A stretch of DNA of 10,262 nucleotides. It comes from Candidatus Methanophagales archaeon ANME-1-THS (lineage in GTDB: Archaea; Halobacteriota; Syntropharchaeia; Alkanophagales; Methanospirareceae). The DNA lies in the NCBI GenBank assembly GCA_004212135.1, contig RXIE01000140.1:1-10262 (forward strand), written 5' to 3'. Shown here piece after piece: positions 1 through 7,199 of the stretch (position 1 is the stretch's first letter; every line of letters begins with the position of its first letter). The position numbers and the translations under genes are program-made. The notes under the pieces are model-generated. The model was given only the letters and a program-made list of their open reading frames with translations. It was not told the origin of the DNA and ran no database searches.

Positions 1-300
1 TCGGTGGAGCCCTCGCGAATCCCTAACTTCACCAAACTCGACATAACCAGGTTCATTTGGCCTCTCTTGTGGAGAAGATGTGGTACCTATAAATCTCTTT
101 CGGAAGTAAGGGTCTTCGGAAGTACTGTGTATTTGTAATTGACCATAAGAAGATAAAAACGGTGGAAGACATCTTTACCTGCATAGGAACCCCTCTGGGT
201 AGCTGGCGGAGGTATCTTCCAGAACGACGTTATTGAGAAAGCAGGGGGTAAAAATATCTTCTCTGAGATAGAAGGTTGGAAGCCATTTCCGTCTCACTAA
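1..300 (+). pseudogene. Decayed ABC transporter substrate-binding protein (iron/cobalamin type)
   Basis: No open frame crosses this stretch, but pieces of one protein family appear in order across three frames. Frame 3 gives GGALANP (from base 3) and frame 1 continues as PNFTKLDITRFI (from base 22), as in the 'GG..NPN.EKI..LKPDL' start of the FhuD/BtuF/FepB family. Frame 2 gives GEDVVPINLFRK (71-106), frame 3 gives VFVIDHKKIKTVEDIF (129-176), and frame 1 gives GGGIFQNDVIEKAGG and NIFSEIEGW (205-279), the usual 'AGG..F.ND.I..AGG.NIF...EGW' block. A last shift leads to AISVS near 282. The 16-bp duplication at 99-124 and a missing segment around 180-205 explain part of the breakage. The intact family is about 300-380 residues, so the 5' part lies outside the window. 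Such proteins deliver ferric siderophores, cobamides or haem to a FecCD permease like the one at 9325. The order of fragments is direct evidence; ligand identity cannot be told. Confidence 0.72.
99..124 (+). repeat. 10-bp direct repeat, 16-bp offset, inside the pseudogene
   Basis: TTCGGAAGTA occurs at 99-108 and again at 115-124. The 16-bp offset is not a multiple of three. Removing one 16-bp unit joins the reading frame GEDVVPINLFRK upstream directly to YCVFVIDHKK downstream, so the repeat looks like a local tandem duplication that helped to destroy the binding-protein frame. Confidence 0.6.
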
Positions 301-386
301 TGGATACGGATGCTTTGAGATGGACTTTGTCTCCCCAAAACACCTCTTTCAGTTTTATTAATAAAGATAAGATAAAGGGAAAACAA

Positions 387-1337
387 ATGCTCTATTATCT
401 CACCTTGTATGCCCGGCTTATGCTCTTCATGTTCTTGGGCATATCCCTGGCAAATGCAGCTATGGAGTTAGGCTTACTGAAATATTTCAGCAAGCCTCTG
501 GAGCCTTTGACGAAGGCTGCTAAGCTCCCCAGCGATGCCGCGGTGATACCCGCTATCTTCCTCTTCAACGCGACAGCCGCTCATGCAACGTTAGCATCTC
601 TCTTAAACAAGAAGCTGGTGAATGAAGAAGAAGCGATAACCGCTGTGCTCATATCCTCTGCTGCAATGCGAACGAGAACCCTATTCCAGTATTACCTGCC
701 CATAGCAGTGCCTGCACTTGGATTCATGCTTGCCGCGAAGTATATCGCCTTCTCTTTTATCAGCGCTCTCGTAACAGTGATGATAGGATTTCTCTATGGA
801 AGACTGAACGTCAACAGGGGGGAACGAGTGAATGCAAACTTTGAAAATAAATCGAATGGAGAAGTGATAAATAAATCAAAGAAAGAAGCAATAGAGAAAT
901 CCTTTGCAGATGCTCTAAAAGTATTGAAAAAGATATCCCTGAGGCTGGGGATAACTATTATCCTCTTGATGATATTGATGCATTTTGGTGCTTTTGAAGC
1001 ACTGGGAGAGCATATCGCTCCTGTTTTACATCCCGTCGGGCTTTCTCCTCAATCCATTATTGTCATCAGCACGCAGATTGCAAGCCCTTCGGCAGGTATG
1101 GTCATGGCAGGAGAGATGTTCAGGAACGGATTGTTTACTTCTAAGGAGGTTCTCCTCACTCTATTCATCGGCTTGCTCCTCTTCGTTTCGATAATGGATT
1201 TCCCGAAGAACATCTTCCCGATCTTCACTTCCATCTATGGCGTCAAGTTCGCCTCGAAACTGGTTACTATCGAGCTCTCTATCTTCATTGGCACGACACT
1301 ATTTACCATAATTATGATCTATTTTTTAATATCATAA
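387..1337 (+). CDS. Nucleoside recognition (Gate) domain membrane protein, COG3366-like
   Basis: A 316-residue polytopic membrane protein. Hydrophobic segments lie at about residues 3-25, 50-72, 84-95, 104-138, 186-205, 222-240, 255-272 and 293-315. A charged Lys/Asn/Glu-rich cytoplasmic-looking loop (141-182) separates two halves. Small-residue-rich stretches such as FNATAAHATLASLL (60-73) and STQIASPSAGMVMAGEMF (228-245), and the two-halved layout, fit the archaeal Gate/nucleoside-recognition family related to SpmA/SpmB and FeoB core domains. The transported substrate is unknown; members are often found beside metal or cobamide uptake genes, which agrees with the neighbours here. I start at ATG 387 (AAAGGGA lies 6 bases upstream). 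An in-frame TTG at 276 would add 37 residues, but these are encoded by the decayed binding-protein gene and do not look like membrane protein. Function beyond membrane permease-like is not assigned. Confidence 0.8.
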   Translation: MLYYLTLYARLMLFMFLGISLANAAMELGLLKYFSKPLEPLTKAAKLPSDAAVIPAIFLFNATAAHATLASLLNKKLVNEEEAITAVLISSAAMRTRTLFQYYLPIAVPALGFMLAAKYIAFSFISALVTVMIGFLYGRLNVNRGERVNANFENKSNGEVINKSKKEAIEKSFADALKVLKKISLRLGITIILLMILMHFGAFEALGEHIAPVLHPVGLSPQSIIVISTQIASPSAGMVMAGEMFRNGLFTSKEVLLTLFIGLLLFVSIMDFPKNIFPIFTSIYGVKFASKLVTIELSIFIGTTLFTIIMIYFLIS

Positions 1338-1350
1338 AAGATATAAGGTT

Positions 1351-1403
1351 TAAAAGATAATACTTTTATAAAAAGAGTTATAAAATAAATAAAGTGAGGT
1401 GGT
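1351..1403 (+). promoter_or_regulatory. Archaeal TATA box and SD for cobN
   Basis: TTTTATAAAA (1364-1373) is a good archaeal TATA element. Transcription would start about 25 bases on, near 1394, leaving a leader of some 23 bases. A second AT-rich candidate, TTATAAAAT, lies at 1378-1386. The SD-like GAGGTGGT is at 1396-1403, 13 bases before ATG 1417, which is somewhat long. TAAAAG (1351-1356) and CTTTTA (1363-1368) form an inverted repeat overlapping the TATA box, a place where a repressor could bind; in AT-rich DNA this may be chance. Confidence 0.5.
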
Positions 1404-1416
1404 AAGGTACGAAAAA

Positions 1417-4400
1417 ATGAAGGTAACAGCCGTGCTATGGGGAAGCGATATGCCTCTTCTCATCAACGCATGCAAGGAGCTCGGAATAGAGTTACATGCG
1501 TGGCCTACACATGACGTAGAAGATGAGAAGATGCGAAAGGAGTGCATAAGATCGTTTGAGCGGGCGGAGATCATCCTCTTACATCCATCAAATGAGGAAC
1601 ATTGGGACGAGCTAATCGAAAGCCTGAGAAGAGATGTGCCAACGATCTCGTTCGGGCATGATTCGTCCTTCTGGTCGCTTTCAAACGTTCCTTTAGAGGT
1701 TGTTGCAACGGTCAATGCCTACCATGTATATGGCGGGTTGGAAAACACGAAGAACATGCTGAAATACATCGGAAAAGAGGTCTTAGGGCTGGATTATAAC
1801 TACGAGCATCCAAAGGAGACAATGTGGCAGGGGATATATCATCCAGATGCCGAAACTGCTTTTGAGAGTATCGAGGACTATTTCGCGTGGTATAAGCCTG
1901 CGCACAAACACACGATTGGCATTCTCTTCTTTCGAACTTATTGGGCAAACAGAGACCTTGAGATCGTGAATGCTTTAATCCGTGAATTGGAAAACGAGTT
2001 TGATGTGATTCCTGCCTTCTGCTATGGAATGGGTGATAAAGAATTAGGTGCTCAATCGAGCAGTGAAGTCATTGAAGCCTTCTTCATGAACCGGGTTGAT
2101 GCGCTAATAAACCTTCAATCGGTATTTCATGCGGGAGGTGAGTCTGGATCGGTCAATGCACTGAGAGAGCTCGATGTACCGGTATTCCACCCACTGATGG
2201 CATACCACACGACAGAAGAAGAATGGAGGGAAGGTAATCAGGGCTTGAGCAGCCTGGAAGTTGGCTGGAGTGTTGCGATGCCGGAATTAGAGGGCGTAAT
2301 CGAACCTATTATCGGAGGAGCGTTAAGAAGAGAGCGCGATGACGAATTTGAGCGGCATGCGCAGATAGAAGAGAGGGTGAAAAAGATTGTGAACAGGGTG
2401 AAAAAATGGATAGAACTGAAAGATAAACCGAAATCCGAACGAAGAGTTGCATTCATCCTCCACAACAATCCCTGTGCGAGCGTCGAGGCAACCGTGGGAA
2501 GCGGTTCACATCTCGATACCCTGGAAAGCGTAGCGAGGATATTGGAAAAGATGAAAGATGCTGGTTATTCGGTTGCTCCTCCAGGAGATGGAAAAGAACT
2601 CATCGAGAAGATTATGACTCATAAAGCAATTACTGAGTTCAGATGGACAACGGTGGATGAAATTGTAAGTAAAGGAGGTGCACTTGCGCTCATAAGCAAG
2701 GAGGATTATGAAAAGTGGTTTAATACCCTTGACCAGAGGGTGAAGGAACGGACACGTGAAGCCTGGGGCAATCCGCCTGGTCAACCGATGGACGGCGTTC
2801 CAGCAGCAATGGTTTATAATGGTAAAATCGTAATAACCGGCGTTCGATATGGAAATGCAGTGGTGTGCGTGCAGCCGAAGCGTGGCTGTGCTGGTTCACG
2901 ATGCGATGGGCAGGTCTGCAAGATCCTTCACGACCCTGAAGTGCCTCCTCCTCATCAATACCTCGCAACCTATCAGTATTTAGAAAACACCTTCGGTGCA
3001 GATATGATCGTTCATGTAGGAACACATGGCAACCTGGAATTCTTGCCCGGCAAATCGGTTGCACTCTCTGGAAGCTGCTATCCAGACATTGCTATCGGAA
3101 ATCTACCTCACCTCTACATATATAACTCCGATAACCCACCAGAAGGGACAATCGCAAAGAGAAGGAGCTATGCAACGCTCGTAGATCACATGCAAACCGT
3201 TATGACCGAAAGTGGCTTGTATGGCGAGTTGAAGGAGCTTGAAGACCAGATTGCCGAATATAACAGGACAAAAACATCGGATAAGGCAAGGGCACATACC
3301 TTAGAGCACATTATTATTGATCTTATACGGAAAACGAAACTGTCAGAAGAGATAAAGCTTGATAAAATCGAGAATAAGTATCCCTTTGAGAAAATAATAC
3401 AAATAGCACATGAGGCTATCACGCGCATATACAACACACAGATTCCTGATGGGATGCATATCTTCGGAGAAGTTCCCGGAGGTGATAAGAAGGTTGAGTT
3501 CATCAATTCGATATTGAGACACGATTCAGAGCTGAGGAAATTGATTTTTGAGCTCATGGGACTTGATATTCAGCCCTCGGAGGCAGAAAGCGCGTTTTTA
3601 GCCGAGGTGGATGGCATTGCAAAGGCGTTTATCGCCGCGTTCTTAGCTGAAGAAGAGCCTTTGGAAGCAGCGAAGAGGATATTAGGCGATAGATTGAAGA
3701 GAGAAAATGTAGATAAGCTCTATTTGATCTGGGAGAAGATAATGGATATTTCATCGAGGATAGAAGCATCGGATGAGCTGGGAAGTTTGCTCCATGGATT
3801 TGATGCCGGATACATCGAACCAGGACCTTCTGGGCTCATCACAAGGGGTAAGCCTGAGATACTTCCAACTGGCAGGAACTTTTATTCCCTCGACCCGTTC
3901 AAGATACCAACAAAGGCTGCCTGGGAGATTGGGAAGCGACTTGCGGATGCTGTGATAAGGAGATATGAGGAGGAGAACGGAAAGCTTCCCGAGAACATCG
4001 CAATGTACTGGATGGCATCCGACGTCATGTGGACAGATGGAGAGCAACTCGCTCAGATACTGTATTTAGTCGGTGTGGAGCCTGTCTGGAGAGATGGGAG
4101 GGTAAAAGGATACCGGATAATTCCTCTGGAAGAGCTCGGTCGCCCGAGGATCGATGTAACCGTAAGGGTGAGTGGGATTACGAGAGATTGCTTTTACAAT
4201 TGCATCGAATTTTTAGACGAGGCGATACAGGAGGTCGCAATGCTTGATGAGCCTTTAGAAAAGAACTATTTGAGAAAGCATGCAATGGCATTGGATACTA
4301 TGGGTGATGAAGATAGAACAGAAGAGGGGAGATATGCACGTATCTTCGCAAGCAAGCCCGGAACTTACGGGAATGGGGTGAATTTAGCGGTCTATGCATC

Positions 4401-5127
4401 GGCATGGAAAGAGGAGAAGGATTTATCAGACGTCTTCGTGCAGTGGAACGGATATGCCTACGGGAAGAAGGATTTTGGTATTGAAGCACATGATAGTTTT
4501 GTATCACAGCTTAAAACCGTTGACCTGACCTTCAATAAGACGGTTACCGATGAATACGACCTGTGCGGCTGTTGTTGCTACTTTGGGACGCACGGTGGAC
4601 TCACAACTGCTGCACGAGAGCTCTCGGGGCATGAGGTTTCAGCATATTATGGTGATACGAGGGACCAGGACAAGATAGGGGTAAGAAGCCTTGCAGACGA
4701 GATGAGAAGAATTGTTCGAACGAAGTTGCTGAATCCAAAGTGGATAGAAGGGATGAAGCGCCATGGCTACAAGGGTGCCGGGGACATCTCAAAACGAATA
4801 GGAAGGGTTTACGGTTGGGAAGCGACGACGCAGGAGGTAGATGACTGGATATTCGATGACATTGCGAGGACGTTCGTTTTAGATAACGAAATGAGGAAGT
4901 TCTTTGAGGAGAATAATCCATGGGCGCTTGAGGAGATTGGAAGGAGGCTGTTGGAAGCTTATGAGCGAGGATTGTGGAATGCAGACGAAGAAGTGATAGA
5001 AGGATTAAAGAGCGCATACCTTGAGATGGAAGGGTGGATAGAGGAGAAGATGGGCGAGGCGAAAGGAGATTTTCAAGGAGGGGCGATCGATGTGAAACCC
5101 TTTAATAAGGGTGAAAAAGTCGTTTAG
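1417..5127 (+). CDS. cobN: CobN-type cobaltochelatase large subunit
   Basis: A 1236-residue protein, normal length for CobN/BchH. CobN is the large substrate-binding subunit that inserts Co2+ into hydrogenobyrinate a,c-diamide or a related tetrapyrrole, driven by an AAA+/VWA partner (here 7200-9323). It starts MKVTAVLWGSDMPLLINA, the usual N-terminus of archaeal members, so ATG 1417 is preferred over GTG 1399, which overlaps the SD. Family landmarks are the PPGQPMDGVPAAM stretch, VQPKRG (485-490), PPPHQYLATY, and the conserved VHVGTHGNLEFLPGKS block (H533, H537, E541), followed by the long C-terminal chelatase region with GRVYGWEATTQEVDDWIFDD. Two cysteine groups stand out: C484/C491/C496/C501, and CGCCC (C1050, C1052-C1054) just before YFGTHGG, where characterised bacterial CobN tends to be acidic. 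Mg- or Ni-specific paralogues exist in this superfamily, so the metal is inferred, not shown. The gene is probably monocistronic or the last of its unit; the next gene converges on it 45 bases downstream. Confidence 0.93.
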   Translation: MKVTAVLWGSDMPLLINACKELGIELHAWPTHDVEDEKMRKECIRSFERAEIILLHPSNEEHWDELIESLRRDVPTISFGHDSSFWSLSNVPLEVVATVNAYHVYGGLENTKNMLKYIGKEVLGLDYNYEHPKETMWQGIYHPDAETAFESIEDYFAWYKPAHKHTIGILFFRTYWANRDLEIVNALIRELENEFDVIPAFCYGMGDKELGAQSSSEVIEAFFMNRVDALINLQSVFHAGGESGSVNALRELDVPVFHPLMAYHTTEEEWREGNQGLSSLEVGWSVAMPELEGVIEPIIGGALRRERDDEFERHAQIEERVKKIVNRVKKWIELKDKPKSERRVAFILHNNPCASVEATVGSGSHLDTLESVARILEKMKDAGYSVAPPGDGKELIEKIMTHKAITEFRWTTVDEIVSKGGALALISKEDYEKWFNTLDQRVKERTREAWGNPPGQPMDGVPAAMVYNGKIVITGVRYGNAVVCVQPKRGCAGSRCDGQVCKILHDPEVPPPHQYLATYQYLENTFGADMIVHVGTHGNLEFLPGKSVALSGSCYPDIAIGNLPHLYIYNSDNPPEGTIAKRRSYATLVDHMQTVMTESGLYGELKELEDQIAEYNRTKTSDKARAHTLEHIIIDLIRKTKLSEEIKLDKIENKYPFEKIIQIAHEAITRIYNTQIPDGMHIFGEVPGGDKKVEFINSILRHDSELRKLIFELMGLDIQPSEAESAFLAEVDGIAKAFIAAFLAEEEPLEAAKRILGDRLKRENVDKLYLIWEKIMDISSRIEASDELGSLLHGFDAGYIEPGPSGLITRGKPEILPTGRNFYSLDPFKIPTKAAWEIGKRLADAVIRRYEEENGKLPENIAMYWMASDVMWTDGEQLAQILYLVGVEPVWRDGRVKGYRIIPLEELGRPRIDVTVRVSGITRDCFYNCIEFLDEAIQEVAMLDEPLEKNYLRKHAMALDTMGDEDRTEEGRYARIFASKPGTYGNGVNLAVYASAWKEEKDLSDVFVQWNGYAYGKKDFGIEAHDSFVSQLKTVDLTFNKTVTDEYDLCGCCCYFGTHGGLTTAARELSGHEVSAYYGDTRDQDKIGVRSLADEMRRIVRTKLLNPKWIEGMKRHGYKGAGDISKRIGRVYGWEATTQEVDDWIFDDIARTFVLDNEMRKFFEENNPWALEEIGRRLLEAYERGLWNADEEVIEGLKSAYLEMEGWIEEKMGEAKGDFQGGAIDVKPFNKGEKVV

Positions 5128-5172
5128 ATGAAAGCAGAGAGAAGTGAGAATGAAGAGGGATACAAGAATTAA

Positions 5173-5559
5173 TCAATATAAAAGCAGAGGTCTTTCCTTC
5201 AGGGTTCCTGTTGTGGGGTCTACATCAAAGCCAAGGGATTCTAAAACCACGACGCCGAGCAGAACCCTGTCTATGAAATCAGAAATCCAGACGGGGAAGG
5301 CATCTTCCTTGCCCTTCAGCTTTATCCAGGCTCTACCACGCTTTACCTTTATCTCACCCGCTCCCATCGAAACTCTCTCCTCGCTTACAGCTCCTATTCC
5401 CAGCTCAGCCGCCAGTCTCTTGGGCAAAACAGTTAAACTTGCTCCAGCATCGACCAAGGCTTTTACCACGGTTGATTTCTTCTTCTCGAGATCGGATATT
5501 TCAACTTCTACCCTTGAATGCCCCATTTCTAATCGTGATAATAGTGGCAGTGAGTGCAT
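5173..5559 (-). CDS. Retropepsin-like clan AA aspartic protease family protein, motif altered
   Basis: A small soluble protein of about 128 residues resembling the archaeal AF_0612-type single-domain retropepsins. It has a beta-rich start (MGHSRVEVEIS), the flap-side motif LVDAGASLTVLP in the place of the catalytic LVDTGAS.TVLP, an AELGI helix, and the C-terminal hallmark VLLGVVVLESLGFDVD followed by PTTGTL. The Asp is present (codon complementary to 5449-5451) but the next residue is Ala (GCT) rather than Thr or Ser; one base change from ACT would do this. The fireman's-grip Thr is therefore missing, so activity may be weak or lost. Start choice: ATG at 5559 has GAGAGG six bases upstream; ATG at 5526 (MGHSRVEV) fits the usual family N-terminus better; the frame extends to 5622 with a hydrophobic stretch that lacks support. 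The gene converges on cobN. Substrate unknown. Confidence 0.75.
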   Translation of the reverse strand: MHSLPLLSRLEMGHSRVEVEISDLEKKKSTVVKALVDAGASLTVLPKRLAAELGIGAVSEERVSMGAGEIKVKRGRAWIKLKGKEDAFPVWISDFIDRVLLGVVVLESLGFDVDPTTGTLKERPLLLY

Positions 5560-5724
5560 AAATAACCTCTCTTCGATGGGAGCCCATCCAAAAATTAGTA
5601 ATAGAGGGTAAAAAATAAGCATCTATCGTTTCAGCGGATAACACTATTTTCCCGATGCGTAATAATCCCGTACAGCTACTGATTCATAGACCTTTTTCGC
5701 AATACCACATTAGCATAGGGTATG

Positions 5725-5731
5725 AAAAAAA
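5725..5731 (-). terminator. U-tract terminator after the trypsin-like gene
   Basis: Seven A residues on the + strand give a T7 run on the minus strand, about 50 bases beyond the stop codon of the serine protease gene. Archaeal RNA polymerase often terminates at such U-tracts without a hairpin; no strong stem precedes it. The rest of 5623-5780 shows no gene. Confidence 0.4.
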
Positions 5732-5780
5732 TCTTAAGTAGCAGAGGAATTGAGCTTTGTTATCTTCCCCGCTACCACGT

Positions 5781-6752
5781 TTAGATTGTGATACCTAAAC
5801 CGCTAACGACATATTTTGCTTTGCATACCACTGTTACAGTCTCAGAACCCGCGAATACCAAGCCCACAAATTGACCATCTTTATCTACTGCTGAACCGCT
5901 ATCTCCTCCTTCAGAAAACTGTTGTTTGACGAGTATCTGATCCCTGAATATTGCCCATTTACTCTTTGTGTAATAGACTTTTACTGTTGCTTCCGTATCC
6001 ACAATGGTATTTTCAGTAACACCGGTGGTCCTTCCGCTCTTCCTTACCTCATCACCTTTTGATACCGAAGTAGTGCCGTTTATTGTGTAGAAACCATCAT
6101 TTGTCTTATTTAGAACTTTGCCCTGATCGCCACTAACAGTTAAAGTAGAGATTGCTGCATCTGCATAGTTATTTGCCGTGATACGATTGAATTGGATGGG
6201 AATATACTTGTAAAGCGCTCCTATTTGCTCATCTAAAGTTCCGCCATCGTATGGTCCGGGTTGTAATGTTGGAGTGCCTATCGGTAGGAAGTTCGCTTTG
6301 CTATCCATAGCAAGGACGTGCGCATTGCTTAGAACGTAATTGTCGTAGGTAATGAGCCCGAGAGTTCCAGCGGTGATTTTCGGATTTCCTACGCTTATTC
6401 CACCAAATACCGGCCTATTTCTTGCGGTTCTTGAATAAGTAGTTGCTTGATATGGTGTTATGAGTGTTTCGGCTGCAGTTGTGGCTTGTAGAGCTTCTAT
6501 TCTTCCTATCACCTCGTGCCTAACAGGGAAGCCATCTATGAATTTCGGGACTTCTTTGCTTATTTCCGATCTCTCAATGTAGACGATGATTTCCTTCTTT
6601 TCTTCGTCTACCGAGACGCCGGAGACACCTTCTATGGCAAATAGCTCAGCTTCATGTTCTTCTCTTACCTTTTTCACATCTGGTTTAGTTGCCCCGCTGA
6701 CCATTGATATCAAGAGCACTGTAACAGCCAACAGGATTATAGCCTTTTTCAT
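5781..6752 (-). CDS. Secreted trypsin-like (S1/chymotrypsin-fold) serine protease
   Basis: A 323-residue protein. Residues 1-20 form a Sec signal peptide (two Lys, hydrophobic core, SMVSG end), so it is exported or lipid-free periplasmic/extracellular. Residues 22-85 are a charged segment with a beta-alpha-beta look (VSGVSVDEEKKEIIVYIE), likely a propeptide or inhibitor-like domain. The catalytic domain follows: VLSNAHVL with His145, NYADAAI with Asp198, and EGGDSGSAV with Ser286, a complete triad. The block LQPGPYDGG, the RKSGRTTGVT strand and FVGLVFAGS after the active Ser match a bacterial/archaeal trypsin-like family whose members carry 'SN.HVLA', 'ILQPGPYDGG' and 'AGGDSGS'. Start: ATG 6752 has the near-perfect SD AGGAGGTGA six bases upstream. 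It has its own promoter and is transcribed away from chlD. No link to the chelatase is visible; possible roles are processing of surface proteins or nutrient acquisition. Confidence 0.9.
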   Translation of the reverse strand: MKKAIILLAVTVLLISMVSGATKPDVKKVREEHEAELFAIEGVSGVSVDEEKKEIIVYIERSEISKEVPKFIDGFPVRHEVIGRIEALQATTAAETLITPYQATTYSRTARNRPVFGGISVGNPKITAGTLGLITYDNYVLSNAHVLAMDSKANFLPIGTPTLQPGPYDGGTLDEQIGALYKYIPIQFNRITANNYADAAISTLTVSGDQGKVLNKTNDGFYTINGTTSVSKGDEVRKSGRTTGVTENTIVDTEATVKVYYTKSKWAIFRDQILVKQQFSEGGDSGSAVDKDGQFVGLVFAGSETVTVVCKAKYVVSGLGITI

Positions 6753-6758
6753 TTCTTA

Positions 6759-6800
6759 TCACCTCCTAACAATTACTCAGGTCATATATCTATAAAAAGG
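6759..6800 (-). promoter_or_regulatory. Promoter and SD of the serine protease gene
   Basis: On the minus strand, CCTTTTTATAG (complement of 6790-6800) holds a TATA box. A start of transcription is expected near 6770, right next to the SD AGGAGGTGA (complement of 6759-6767), so the leader would be short. The SD matches the 3' end of archaeal 16S rRNA over nine bases. Confidence 0.6.
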
Positions 6801-6836
6801 AATAGGGGCTTGTAGTCCGAACTCTGCCTCTGTAGT

Positions 6837-7000
6837 TGCTGTGTTGCATAACTCATTTAAAACGGCAGCATAAGCCTTAAAAGCCTAAATAAACATTATA
6901 ATTGCTTCTTCGGAGCTCGCATCAAGAAGAACTCATATGTCTCTGATTGCAAAAGGAGGAAGAAATAACGGTTTTTTTCAAATAATTGTGCAACACAACA
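6837..7000. mobile_element. 164-bp element with terminal inverted repeats (IS5-like remnant or MITE)
   Basis: The left end TGCTGTGTTGCATAACT (6837-6853) and the right end AATTGTGCAACACAACA (6984-7000) are inverted copies matching at 14 of 17 positions, including an unbroken TGTGTTGCA. The sequence resembles the ends I recall for IS903-group IS5 elements (GCTTTGTTGAATAAATC). The 130 bp inside holds no full transposase. One frame is open from 6889 to 7023 and could be a transposase C-terminal scrap, but it reads out through the right end and has no support. A TTCTTC/GAAGAA stem (6906-6931) lies inside. No 9-bp target duplication is seen in the flanks (CTCTGTAGT versus GATTTATTG), so it is old, rearranged or an internal-deletion relic. 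Confidence 0.6.
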
Positions 7001-7115
7001 GATTTATTGTTATTCATAAATAATAATGTTATTACTGGTAACTGAAAATTTTAAGAAAAAATATTTTTTAATAAAAAACGATACATTTAAATTTTTTAGG
7101 AGATACAAAAAATAT
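7001..7115. other. AT-rich non-coding stretch upstream of the chelatase motor gene
   Basis: Together with the element before it, this belongs to a gene-free stretch from 6753 to 7199. It is strongly AT-rich and contains two 14-bp palindromes: TAATAATGTTATTA (7021-7034) and AAAAAATATTTTTT (7056-7069). They could be regulator sites or simply reflect base composition. No ORF, RNA gene or repeat array is recognised. Confidence 0.45.
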
Positions 7116-7197
7116 CGAAAAATTTATATAATAGCAAATGTTGTTATATTATCTTAAATAGTTAAAAACAACGGGAGGTAACGAGCAGGGAGAGGAG
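7116..7197 (+). promoter_or_regulatory. BRE/TATA promoter, leader and SD for chlD operon
   Basis: CGAAAAA (7116-7122) followed by TTTATATA (7123-7130) is a classic archaeal BRE plus TATA box; transcription should begin near 7150. GTTGTT (7140-7145) and AACAAC (7167-7172) form an inverted repeat spanning the predicted start, a possible operator. Two SD-like sites follow: GGGAGGT (7173-7179), which has no start codon at a fitting distance, and AGAGGAG (7191-7197), which serves ATG 7200. Confidence 0.6.
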
Positions 7198-7199
7198 CA

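Noticed and set aside
276..386. TTG-initiated N-terminal extension of the Gate membrane protein
   Set aside because: The 37 extra residues begin with a shifted piece of the binding-protein pseudogene and have no membrane character; ATG 387 gives a normal N-terminal helix.
5144..5611. 155-codon + strand ORF after cobN
   Set aside because: It lies wholly antisense to the retropepsin-like gene, is Ser/Thr/Pro-rich without any family motif, and has no SD.
6828..7009. Nine-base target-site duplication flanking the element
   Set aside because: CTCTGTAGT on the left and GATTTATTG on the right do not match, and no shifted match was found by eye.
6937..7023. Small ORF MSLIAKGGRNNGFF... within the inverted-repeat element
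   Set aside because: Only 28 codons, no SD, and it runs through the right terminal repeat; at most a transposase scrap.
7021..7069. Two 14-bp palindromes as regulator operators
   Set aside because: Both are made only or almost only of A and T in a very AT-rich stretch, so chance is likely; noted but not called as sites.
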